DNA from: Nocardia mikamii NBRC 108933
GTDB lineage: Bacteria; Actinomycetota; Actinomycetes; Mycobacteriales; Mycobacteriaceae
DNA: 64,000 nt
Reading direction: 5' to 3'
Assembly: GCF_001613505.1 (NCBI RefSeq)
Contig: NZ_BDCM01000014.1
Span: 620,001 to 684,000 of the forward strand
In this document: positions 39,841 to 46,609 of the stretch, one piece after another
Numbering within the stretch: the stretch's first letter is position 1
How the letters are laid out: every line of letters starts with the position of its first letter
Notes under the pieces: model-generated
What the model saw: the letters and a program-made list of their open reading frames with translations, nothing else
What the model was told of the DNA's origin: nothing
Databases searched by the model: none
Made by a program: the position numbers and the translations under genes

Positions 39841-41003
39841 ACACCGTCGAAGTATCGGAGCTGACCAGGCAATTCGTGCTCCGGCGCAGCCGCCGGGGCC
39901 GCGGGCACGTGCGCGAGGTGCTCACCGCAGTCGACTCGATGAGCTTTCACATCGAATCCGGTTCGGCTGTCGGCTATATCGGCGCCAACGGGGCCGGGAA
40001 ATCCACCACGATCAAGATGCTCACCGGCATCCTCGTGCCGACCTCCGGCACAGTGCGCACCTGCGGGCTCGACCCGGTGCGCCGGCGGCGCGAACTGGCC
40101 GGGCGGATCGGCGTGGTGTTCGGACAGCGGTCACAACTGTGGTGGGATCTGCCGCTGCGCGAATCGTTCACCATTCTGGCCGCCATCCATCGCCTGGAAC
40201 CGGCCGCGGCGCGTCGTCGCACGGACGAACTCGTCGAACAGCTCGAGATGGGACACACCCTCGACACCCCGGTGCGTCAGCTCTCCCTCGGCCAGCGGAT
40301 GCGCGCCGAAATCGCCGCGGCACTCCTGCATCGTCCGGAGCTGCTGATTCTCGATGAGCCGACCATCGGCCTCGACGTGCTGTCCAAACAGCGCCTGCGG
40401 GAATTCCTGCGCCGGGAACGGGCGGAAAGCGGCACCACACTGCTGCTCACCACCCACGATATGGGCGATATCGAACGCCTCTGCGAACGGGTACTGGTGG
40501 TCGACCACGGCCGCCTCGCCTACGACGGCACACTGCCGGGCCTGGCGCGCACCGTCGGCGCGCGGCGCGTCCTGGTGGTGGATCTGGCCCGGCCCAGCGA
40601 CGATCTCACCGGCCTCGCGGGGGCCACGCTGCTGGCGGCCGAGGCCGACGGCATGCGGCAGCGGCTGGCTTTCGATCCCGAAATCACCACCGCCGCACAG
40701 CTTCTCGCCGCCATCTCGAATCGGGTCGAGGTGCGCGACCTGTCCATCGAGGAACCCGATATCGAGGACGTCGTTCGCCGCATCTACTCCGCCGGAGACG
40801 GCACCGCTCCGGCGCCCTCGGGTGCCGGAGCGGTGGCCCGGGACACGAGCCCCGGGGGCGGGCCGGAGTCAGCCGCCGAACGACCCGGTGAACAGGGTGT
40901 TCAGCACGCCGCTGAGGGCGGCGCTGCCGGTGTCGAGGATGCCGCTCAGCGCGGCGCTACCGGTGTCGATGATGACCGGAATCATGCTTCTACCTCTCTG
41001 TAG
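39837..41003 (+). CDS. ABC transporter ATPase with unusual C-terminal run-on
   Basis: A 388-residue exporter ATPase: Walker A GANGAGKST, Q-loop VVFGQRSQLWWDLPL, signature LSLGQRMRAEIAAAL, Walker B LLILDEPTIGLD, switch His in LLTTHDMGD. The DrrA/CcmA-like C-terminal domain ends near residue 318 (EPDIEDVVRRIYSAG). The remaining 70 residues are Ala/Gly/Glu-rich low complexity. They run through a strong hairpin (40802-40835) and across the whole antisense 38-residue peptide gene before the first stop. This looks like loss of the original stop codon. The fused tail is probably without function or removed. Confidence 0.85.
   Translation: MNTVEVSELTRQFVLRRSRRGRGHVREVLTAVDSMSFHIESGSAVGYIGANGAGKSTTIKMLTGILVPTSGTVRTCGLDPVRRRRELAGRIGVVFGQRSQLWWDLPLRESFTILAAIHRLEPAAARRRTDELVEQLEMGHTLDTPVRQLSLGQRMRAEIAAALLHRPELLILDEPTIGLDVLSKQRLREFLRRERAESGTTLLLTTHDMGDIERLCERVLVVDHGRLAYDGTLPGLARTVGARRVLVVDLARPSDDLTGLAGATLLAAEADGMRQRLAFDPEITTAAQLLAAISNRVEVRDLSIEEPDIEDVVRRIYSAGDGTAPAPSGAGAVARDTSPGGGPESAAERPGEQGVQHAAEGGAAGVEDAAQRGATGVDDDRNHASTSL
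40802..40835. terminator. Strong hairpin inside the ABC ATPase 3' end, terminator of the antisense peptide gene
   Basis: Arms CACCGCTCCGGC (40802-40813) and GCCGGAGCGGTG (40824-40835) are perfect and continue inward to a stem of about 16 bp with one wobble. For the leftward peptide gene it lies 34 bp past the stop codon, a normal terminator position. For the rightward ATPase it lies before the stop codon. Confidence 0.55.
40869..40985 (-). CDS. 38-residue peptide with 11-residue repeats, possible novel small protein
   Basis: It starts MIPVII, then has two near-identical 11-residue repeats DTGSAALSGIL and DTGSAALSGVL, then NTLFTGSFGG. AGAGAGG stands 8 nt before the ATG, an excellent ribosome binding site. 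An 11-residue period is the one that gives lipid-binding amphipathic helices in apolipoproteins and synuclein; here hydrophobic and small residues dominate. There is no signal peptide or lipobox. It is antisense to the run-on tail of the ABC ATPase. It shares small size and helix character with the 21-residue peptide at 29830-29895. Function is unknown; a secreted, membrane-active or cell-wall channel peptide is one possibility. Confidence 0.6.
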   Translation of the reverse strand: MIPVIIDTGSAALSGILDTGSAALSGVLNTLFTGSFGG

Positions 41004-41160
41004 GGGGCACAGGCCGTCGACGCCCGTGTCGGGCGATCGACCAGAACCCACCCTGCTGGCCGGAACTTAATCGCCGCTGGCCGGTAGCTGAGAGAGATGT
41101 AAGAGCCGCTGTGTGGAGTGTCTCCGTAACGGAAACCTCTGTGTTGCCGATGGGAAATCG

Positions 41161-41493
41161 TCACTGTCGCTTGTCGTCTGGGTGATTGCTGTCCGCCGAG
41201 TACAAGCTGACCTCCCCGCCCTCGCCCAGGAATGCGTTGACCAGCATGATCCGCTCGGCCTGCATGGCGTCGGCGTCCGGTGCGGCGGTGGTGATCGAAA
41301 TCTGCGGAATGGCAGCCCAGTTCACGACATAACGTTCCGGCGGACCGGCCGCGCCGGAGACGTGCGCCAGACGGAAGACCGAGACCGTGCGACGCTCCAT
41401 CAGATTTCGCACCACCTCGGCGATTCGCTCGGGATCTTCCAGAGCGAACAGGAAGCCGAAGGTCAGCTCCGGCGAAGAGATATAGGCGGGCAC
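41161..41493 (-). CDS. Hypothetical protein, 110 residues
   Basis: A soluble protein with C-ending codon use typical of real genes here: GTG start, PAYISSPELTFGFLFALEDPER, then RTVSVFRLAHVSGAAGPPERYVV, ending in a polar tail. I recognise no family. It lies 176 bp upstream of, and in the same direction as, the 38-residue peptide gene. Nothing in the sequence suggests a function. Confidence 0.55.
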   Translation of the reverse strand: MPAYISSPELTFGFLFALEDPERIAEVVRNLMERRTVSVFRLAHVSGAAGPPERYVVNWAAIPQISITTAAPDADAMQAERIMLVNAFLGEGGEVSLYSADSNHPDDKRQ

Positions 41494-41850
41494 AAATTCT
41501 CAGGCTAGCCATCCGCGACCGGTCGCGCAGGCGCCGCGCCGCCGATGGTGGATCTTCGCGATCATGTGATCCCCGCGTGATGCGTATAACGATTGTCCGC
41601 CACCTTGGGTGTTCGGCGCGTCAACCGTTGCGTGCCAAGTCAGGACACGCTTTCCTGAATATGTCCCCGCATTCGGACACGTCTATCGCATCGTCGCGGA
41701 TATCCCGGTTCGTACCCCCGTGAGCAGTGCGACCGAACAGCCGGCGTTCGATTCCGCGGGACTACGCCGGAGCCGAGGGGAGCCCCTCCCGAAAACCTCC
41801 TCGGCCCTGGCGTAACCAGATTCCGACCGCTGAGACGAGGGTGGGAGACG
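41494..41850. other. Divergent intergenic region
   Basis: About 357 bp without a supported gene, between the hypothetical (leftward) and DUF4254 (rightward) genes. It contains the perfect 12-bp palindrome GATCATGTGATC (41560-41571) and otherwise nothing recognisable. Confidence 0.4.
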
Positions 41851-42393
41851 ATGGCGACCGCATACGTCGGGGACAACGACGCGACCGGCGCACTTCCGTC
41901 GGTATCCGCGCTGCTGCGCGCATTCCGGTCCACGACACCGCCACCCGGCGACCATCCGGTGCTCGAGGTGGCCCGGGAGCTGGTCCGCTGCCACGAGCTG
42001 CGCCGGCACGCCTATCAGGAGGCGCAGGCGCCGAAGGCCTCGAGCGCCCGCGTGGCCGGCGCCAGCCGATTGGTCGACAACATCGATCGTGACCGCACCC
42101 GGCTGATCGAATGTATCGACGTCTGGGTAGCCGACAACATCGCGCACCGGGACGGCGCCTCGCTGCACACCGAAACCCTCGGCGCGGTCATCGACCGCAT
42201 GGCCGGCAAATGGGTCGCCGCCCATCATGCGCTCGGTCTGCCCGCCTCGAACTATCCCGCGGACGAGCTCCCCGCCTCCACACCGGACGGCGAGGCACAC
42301 CTGCACTGGGTGCGCCTCGCCGAACTGGCCGACGGCTACAAGGACCTGATCACCGATATCGCCGAGCACCGGCGCCGGCTGCCGGTGTTCTGA
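41851..42393 (+). CDS. DUF4254 family protein
   Basis: A 180-residue mostly helical soluble protein. RLVDNIDRDRTRLIECIDVWV and LGAVIDRMAGKWVAAHHAL match the DUF4254 family, and the C-terminal LAELADGYKDLITDIAEHRRRLPVF is the usual ending. Family function is unknown; members often sit near cell-envelope glycan genes. GAGACGA lies before the ATG. It is convergent with the 106-residue gene with a 6-bp gap. Confidence 0.75.
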   Translation: MATAYVGDNDATGALPSVSALLRAFRSTTPPPGDHPVLEVARELVRCHELRRHAYQEAQAPKASSARVAGASRLVDNIDRDRTRLIECIDVWVADNIAHRDGASLHTETLGAVIDRMAGKWVAAHHALGLPASNYPADELPASTPDGEAHLHWVRLAELADGYKDLITDIAEHRRRLPVF

Positions 42394-42399
42394 TCCCGC

Positions 42400-42720
42400 T
42401 CAGCGTTTCGGATCGACGATTTCCACATCGGCATCGATGATGGGCTGGGCCGCATTCACATTCGGCACCGGCTCGGGCTCGTCGACCAGAACATCGGGAT
42501 GGTCGCGCCCGGTGTTCACGTCGGCCGCCGCCTCCCGATCACGGTGCGCCGCGGCCGCGGCCTCCCGCATCTCGATGGCGTCGGTGATCCAGTCACCGAT
42601 TTCGCGCGTCACTTCCGACACCGTGCCGGTAATGATCGTTGCGATATTGCCGACGTGTCGTGCCCCGGAGGATGTCAGCTCCTGGATCAGATCCTTGTTG
42701 CTCTCGAATTTTCCGATCAT
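42400..42720 (-). CDS. Hypothetical protein downstream of the desaturase, 106 residues
   Basis: MIGKFESNKDLIQELTSSGARHVGNIATIITGTVSEVTREIGDWITDAIEM (shown by its ends only: MIGKFESN to ITDAIEM) is helical; the tail is acidic and Pro-rich (DVLVDEPEPVPNVNAAQP). The ATG directly abuts the desaturase stop codon, so it is the third gene of the reductase-desaturase operon. Similar small proteins follow DesA3-type genes in mycolate bacteria as far as context suggests, but I do not recognise a named family. Confidence 0.65.
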   Translation of the reverse strand: MIGKFESNKDLIQELTSSGARHVGNIATIITGTVSEVTREIGDWITDAIEMREAAAAAHRDREAAADVNTGRDHPDVLVDEPEPVPNVNAAQPIIDADVEIVDPKR

Positions 42721-43875
42721 CTACCCGCCCACCTCGCTCGGCTCGACCTGCCGCTCTCGCATCACGATAACACCAGGCTGCGAGCCTTTCCCGACGATGG
42801 CCGGGGGAAGGGCGAGCTTGCAGATCTTGAGCCACACCGAGCCGACCTGCTTGCTGAACCGGCCGGTGTTGTAGGGCAGGCCGTACTTCTCGCACAGCGC
42901 GCGGACCTCGGGCGCGATCTCCGGATACCGGTTGGCCGGCAGATCCGGGAACAGGTGGTGTTCGATCTGGTGGGACAGATTGCCCGAGAGGATGTGGAAC
43001 AGTTTGCTGCCGCTGATATTGGCCGAGCCGAGCATCTGCCGCACGTACCACTCGCCGCGCGTCTCGTTCTCGGTCTCCTCTTCGGTGAACGTCTGTACGC
43101 CCGATGGGAAGTGCCCACAGAAGATGATCGAGTACGCCCAGACGTTGCGCACCAGGTTGGCGGTCACGTTGCCGGCCAGGGTGGAGACGAACAGCGGGCC
43201 GCTCAGCAGCGGGAAGACGACGTAGTCCTTGAGCACCTGACGGCCGGCCTTGCGGATCTGCCCCTTGGCCAGGCGCTTGACATCCGCCCACTTCCGCTTG
43301 CCCTTGACGATGTTGTCGGCCTCGAGGTCGTGCAGCATCACGCCCCATTCGAACAGCAGCATCAGCGCCAGCGCGTACACCGGGTTGCCCAGGTAGTACG
43401 GATTCCACTGCTGGCCCTCGTCGATGCGCAGCACCCCGTAGCCGATGTCGCGGTCGCGACCGTGGATGTTGGTGTAGGTGTGGTGCATGTAGTTGTGCGA
43501 ATGCTTCCACTGATCGGCCGGGCACACCGTATCCCATTCGAACACACGGGAATTCAGGCCCGGTTCACGCATCCAGTCCCACTGCCCGTGCATGACGTTG
43601 TGGCCGATCTCCATATTGTCCAGAATCTTGGACAGGCTCAGCGCCGCCACCCCGGCCAGCCAGAACGGCGGCAGGAAGCCCAGGTACATCAGGCCGCGCC
43701 CGGCGATCTCGAAACCGCGCTGCGCCTTGATGATCGAGTAGATGTATTCGCGGTCGCGCTCCCCCAGGTCGGCGGTGATGCGGTCGCGCAGTGCGTCCAG
43801 CTCCCGGCCGATCTCGGCGACCTGTTCCGGCGACAGGACCAAGGGTCCGTTCTCGGTTTCGGTGAGTATGGTCAT
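42721..43875 (-). CDS. Membrane fatty acid/acyl-CoA desaturase, DesA3-like
   Basis: A 384-residue diiron membrane desaturase introducing a cis double bond (delta-9 in DesA3/Rv3229c) into stearoyl-CoA for membrane and triacylglycerol synthesis. Three histidine boxes are visible: GHNVMHGQWDW, HSHNYMHH and QIEHHLFPDLP, the last with the spaced His of the acyl-CoA type. Hydrophobic pairs lie near residues 55-75 and 155-175. ATG after AAGGGGAGA. The reductase ends 32 nt upstream and provides electrons; a TetR gene diverges from the pair. Confidence 0.92.
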   Translation of the reverse strand: MTILTETENGPLVLSPEQVAEIGRELDALRDRITADLGERDREYIYSIIKAQRGFEIAGRGLMYLGFLPPFWLAGVAALSLSKILDNMEIGHNVMHGQWDWMREPGLNSRVFEWDTVCPADQWKHSHNYMHHTYTNIHGRDRDIGYGVLRIDEGQQWNPYYLGNPVYALALMLLFEWGVMLHDLEADNIVKGKRKWADVKRLAKGQIRKAGRQVLKDYVVFPLLSGPLFVSTLAGNVTANLVRNVWAYSIIFCGHFPSGVQTFTEEETENETRGEWYVRQMLGSANISGSKLFHILSGNLSHQIEHHLFPDLPANRYPEIAPEVRALCEKYGLPYNTGRFSKQVGSVWLKICKLALPPAIVGKGSQPGVIVMRERQVEPSEVGG

Positions 43876-43907
43876 AGCTGTTCTCCCCTTTCGAATTTCG
43901 GTGCGAC

Positions 43908-45017
43908 TCAGATTTCGATGTCGACGTCGCCGACCGCCGCGCTGACGCACAGCTGGATCGGCTGGTCGGGGTCGCTGTCCAGTTCGCCACTGCGCAGGTT
44001 GCGGGTGCAGCCGGATCGCTTGACGGCCGTGCAGGAGAAGCAGATGCCCATCCGGCACCCGAATTCCGGCGTCAAACCCGCCGATTCGGCCTGCTCGAGC
44101 AGGCTCGCCCCGGTGTTCTCCGACTGCGTGCCGCTCACCGAGAACGTGGTGACGCCCTCGACGTCGGTGGTGTCGGCCGGCGCGGCGGTGAGGACGAACT
44201 CCTCGCTGTGCAGGCGGTCGTCGAGATCCTCGGCCTGGTAGATGCGACGCACGGACTCCATCAGCGGCGGCGGACCGCAGACGTAGGTCTGCGCCGTCGC
44301 GAAGAACGGCGCGATGCGCGACAGCTCGTCGTAGTCGAGGAACTTCGCACCGGGCACGACCGCACAGTTCCACGGTGCGCCGTCCAGCCGCTCCGACCGG
44401 CCCAGTTCGGGATAACCCAGCACGACGTCGACGTTGTCGTGGCGACGGGCGATATCCGCGAGCAGTTCCCGATGCGGCACCTCCTCGGGCGAGCGGGCGT
44501 AGTGCAGGAACACCACGTCGCCGCGATACCCCTCGGCCACGAGCGTGGCCAACATCGACAGCACCGGCGTGATACCGCTGCCACCGCTGATCAGCACCAC
44601 CTTGTCCGGTCGCTGGTCCGGCAGCCGGAACACCCCGGAGGCGGGCGCGAGGTCCACGACCATCCCCCGCTTCGCGTGCCGGTGCAGATATTGCGACACC
44701 AGCCCCTCCGGATGCGCCTTCACGGTCAACGTGAGGGTGCGGCGCGGTCCGGCCTCGGCATCGATGGGCGAATAGCAGCGGGTGTGTTTCACGCCGTTGA
44801 TCAGTACGCCGACCTGCACGAACTGACCGGCTTCGTGACCGGCCCACTGCCGGGTCGGACGGAGTGTGAGGGTCACCGAACCGGGCACCGACCTATCCAC
44901 GCCGATGATCTCGGCCCGCATATCGCGCAGCGTCAGTGTCGGCCGCACCAACTCCAGATACCGGTCGAGCGGGTGCGGCGAGGTCAGTGTCTGGACCAGA
45001 TCGAGCAGTCCCACCAT
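43908..45017 (-). CDS. Ferredoxin-NADP reductase with 2Fe-2S domain, desaturase electron donor
   Basis: A 369-residue three-domain protein: FAD domain (RCYSPIDAE), NAD(P) domain (LISGGSGITPVLSML) and C-terminal plant-type 2Fe-2S ferredoxin domain with cysteines in FGCRMGICFSCTAVK and a distant C in QLCVS. It matches Rv3230c, the partner of DesA3. ATG after GGGAGA; the open frame extends 17 codons further without a ribosome binding site. It is first in the operon reductase-desaturase-hypothetical, with palindromic operators upstream. Confidence 0.92.
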   Translation of the reverse strand: MVGLLDLVQTLTSPHPLDRYLELVRPTLTLRDMRAEIIGVDRSVPGSVTLTLRPTRQWAGHEAGQFVQVGVLINGVKHTRCYSPIDAEAGPRRTLTLTVKAHPEGLVSQYLHRHAKRGMVVDLAPASGVFRLPDQRPDKVVLISGGSGITPVLSMLATLVAEGYRGDVVFLHYARSPEEVPHRELLADIARRHDNVDVVLGYPELGRSERLDGAPWNCAVVPGAKFLDYDELSRIAPFFATAQTYVCGPPPLMESVRRIYQAEDLDDRLHSEEFVLTAAPADTTDVEGVTTFSVSGTQSENTGASLLEQAESAGLTPEFGCRMGICFSCTAVKRSGCTRNLRSGELDSDPDQPIQLCVSAAVGDVDIEI

Positions 45018-45049
45018 GCGGTTCTCCCCAGCCTTCGTCGTTTGTTCGC

Positions 45050-45089
45050 GTGCACCTTTTCGGTGCACATCTGTACACTGAACTAGTGT
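45050..45089. promoter_or_regulatory. Cluster of palindromic operators between reductase and TetR genes
   Basis: GTGCACC-TTTTC-GGTGCAC (45050-45068, perfect 7-bp arms), GTGCACATCTGTACAC (45064-45079, one mismatch) and ACACT-GAACT-AGTGT (45075-45089) overlap head to tail and reuse the half-sites GTGCAC, GTGTAC and AGTGT. Placed in the divergent promoter, they are good candidate sites for the adjacent TetR protein. Confidence 0.5.
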
Positions 45090-45173
45090 GCCTGGCGGTA
45101 CCGCAATAGTTCAACCTGCATCTGGTGTGACCGATGCAACATCTCTTCGAATGGACCAGTCGTGAACGGATGT

Positions 45174-45803
45174 ATGCTCAGCGAGATGAGCGAGCAGGCC
45201 GAAACCCGAGTCGAGCGCAAGGAGCGCACGCGCCGAGCGCTGCTGGACGGCACGCTGGCGCTGGCGGCCGAGCGCGGATTCGCGGCACTGAGCCTGCGTG
45301 AGATCGCCCGCTCGGCGGGGATCGTGCCCACTGCCTTCTATCGCCATTTCGATTCCCTCGACGAACTGGGGAACACCCTGGTCGACGAGGGCGTGAGGCA
45401 GCTGCGCCTGGCGCTGCGGCACTTGCGCCGCACCCCGGACGCGCGCCTGGCCGAAACGGTGCGATTCGTCTTCGCGCAGATCGCCGGCCGCGAGGACCTC
45501 TACGGCTTCCTCATCCGCGAACGCCACGGCGGCGCACTGACACTACGCACCGCGATAGCCTCCGAAATGCAGTTGATCACAAGGGAATTGGTGGTCGACA
45601 TGTCGCGAATTCCCGCACTCGACGCCTGGCCGACCGATGATCTGGAACTGGCCGCCGACCTGATCGTCTCCACCGTCGCCGACCACATCGCCGACTTCGT
45701 CGCCGCGCCGCTGCGCGACCGCCCCCTCGTCGTCGACCGCACCGTCGGCCAGGTCCGAATGATCGCCCTCGGCATGGCCGCCTGGAAACCTCACACCGCC
45801 TGA
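45174..45803 (+). CDS. TetR family regulator, likely of the desaturase operon
   Basis: A 209-residue regulator. The helix-turn-helix is LREIARSAGIVPTAFYRHFDSLDELG (about residues 42-67), and the C-terminal domain is mostly helical. The HTH and the context fit the FA-responsive TetR group that controls desaturases (DesT-like). Possible starts are GTG 45162, ATG 45174 and ATG 45186; none has a strong ribosome binding site. Divergent from the reductase gene across the palindrome cluster, it probably represses that operon in response to acyl-CoA. Confidence 0.85.
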   Translation: MLSEMSEQAETRVERKERTRRALLDGTLALAAERGFAALSLREIARSAGIVPTAFYRHFDSLDELGNTLVDEGVRQLRLALRHLRRTPDARLAETVRFVFAQIAGREDLYGFLIRERHGGALTLRTAIASEMQLITRELVVDMSRIPALDAWPTDDLELAADLIVSTVADHIADFVAAPLRDRPLVVDRTVGQVRMIALGMAAWKPHTA

Positions 45804-45817
45804 GCGCCCCTCATACA

Positions 45818-45860
45818 GAAGGACGCCCCGCGGGCCTCGCGGCCGTGCGAGGCGCCCTTC
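45818..45860 (+). terminator. Hairpin terminator after TetR gene
   Basis: Arms GAAGGACGCC (45818-45827) and GGCGCCCTTC (45851-45860), one mismatch, enclose a GC-rich inner hairpin. It starts 15 bp past the TetR stop. Confidence 0.5.
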
Positions 45861-45955
45861 CCGTATCCGAGATAGTGCAGAGCACCGCGGGTGATGATAC
45901 AGAAAACGGCACGTGCTCACAGGTTTCTCGCAGTTCCGGCTCCCCTGGCCGGGAA

Positions 45956-45973
45956 TATGCACCACGTTGCATA
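45956..45973. promoter_or_regulatory. PadR-type operator
   Basis: TATGCA-CCACGT-TGCATA, perfect 6-bp arms, lies 30-47 bp before the PadR start. Its size and ATGC/GCAT arms resemble PadR operators, suggesting autorepression and control of the fadH operon behind it. Confidence 0.5.
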
Positions 45974-46002
45974 GTACAGCGGGTATCGGTTAACCTCACG
46001 GC

Positions 46003-46605
46003 ATGGCCCTCGAACACGCACTGCTGGTATCGCTGAGCGAGCGAGCCGGTTCGGGGTACGAACTGGCGCGCCGATTCGACAAATCGATCGGATTCTTCTG
46101 GAGCGCAACGCATCAGCAGATCTACCGGGTGCTCAAGCGCATGGAGGAACGCGGCTGGGTCACCGGCGAGGCGATCGCTCAGGACGGGCGGCCGGACAAG
46201 AAGGTCTACACCGTCAGCGATGCCGGGCACGCCGAACTGGCGCGCTGGATTGCGGAGCCGACCGACGATATCGGCCCGCTGCGTAGCGAATTGGGCGTCA
46301 AGATCCGCGCCGCCGCGCACGGCGATCTCCGAGCACTGCGCGCCGAGGTCGAACGCCATCGCGACCAGCACGCCCAGCGGCTGGAGTTGTACCGCCTCAT
46401 CGAGAAGAAGGATTTCCCCGCTCCGGACCGGCTCACCGGCACCGCTCTCTACCAGTATCTGGTGTTGCGGGGCGGGATCCGCGTCGAGGTCGGCTTCGTC
46501 GAATGGTGCGACGAGGTACTGGCCGGGCTGCGGGGTGCGCTGCGTTCGTCGTCACTCGATCCGGAAGCCTCAGCCCCGCAACCGGATTCCGTTTCCGAAA
46601 GGTGA
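46003..46605 (+). CDS. PadR family transcriptional regulator
   Basis: A 200-residue PadR-like repressor: LEHALLVSLSERAGSGYELARRFDKSIGFFW and HQQIYRVLKRMEERGWVTGE form the winged helix, followed by a coiled-coil dimer domain (VERHRDQHAQRLELYRLIEKK) of the Vir family. The ligand is unknown. The fadH gene begins 4 nt after the stop codon, so the regulator and fadH share a transcript. Confidence 0.88.
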   Translation: MALEHALLVSLSERAGSGYELARRFDKSIGFFWSATHQQIYRVLKRMEERGWVTGEAIAQDGRPDKKVYTVSDAGHAELARWIAEPTDDIGPLRSELGVKIRAAAHGDLRALRAEVERHRDQHAQRLELYRLIEKKDFPAPDRLTGTALYQYLVLRGGIRVEVGFVEWCDEVLAGLRGALRSSSLDPEASAPQPDSVSER

Positions 46606-46609
46606 TCCC

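Noticed and set aside
41609..41815. A 68-residue rightward frame upstream of the DUF4254 gene
   Set aside because: No ribosome binding site or recognisable motif; composition is that of a shadow or intergenic frame.
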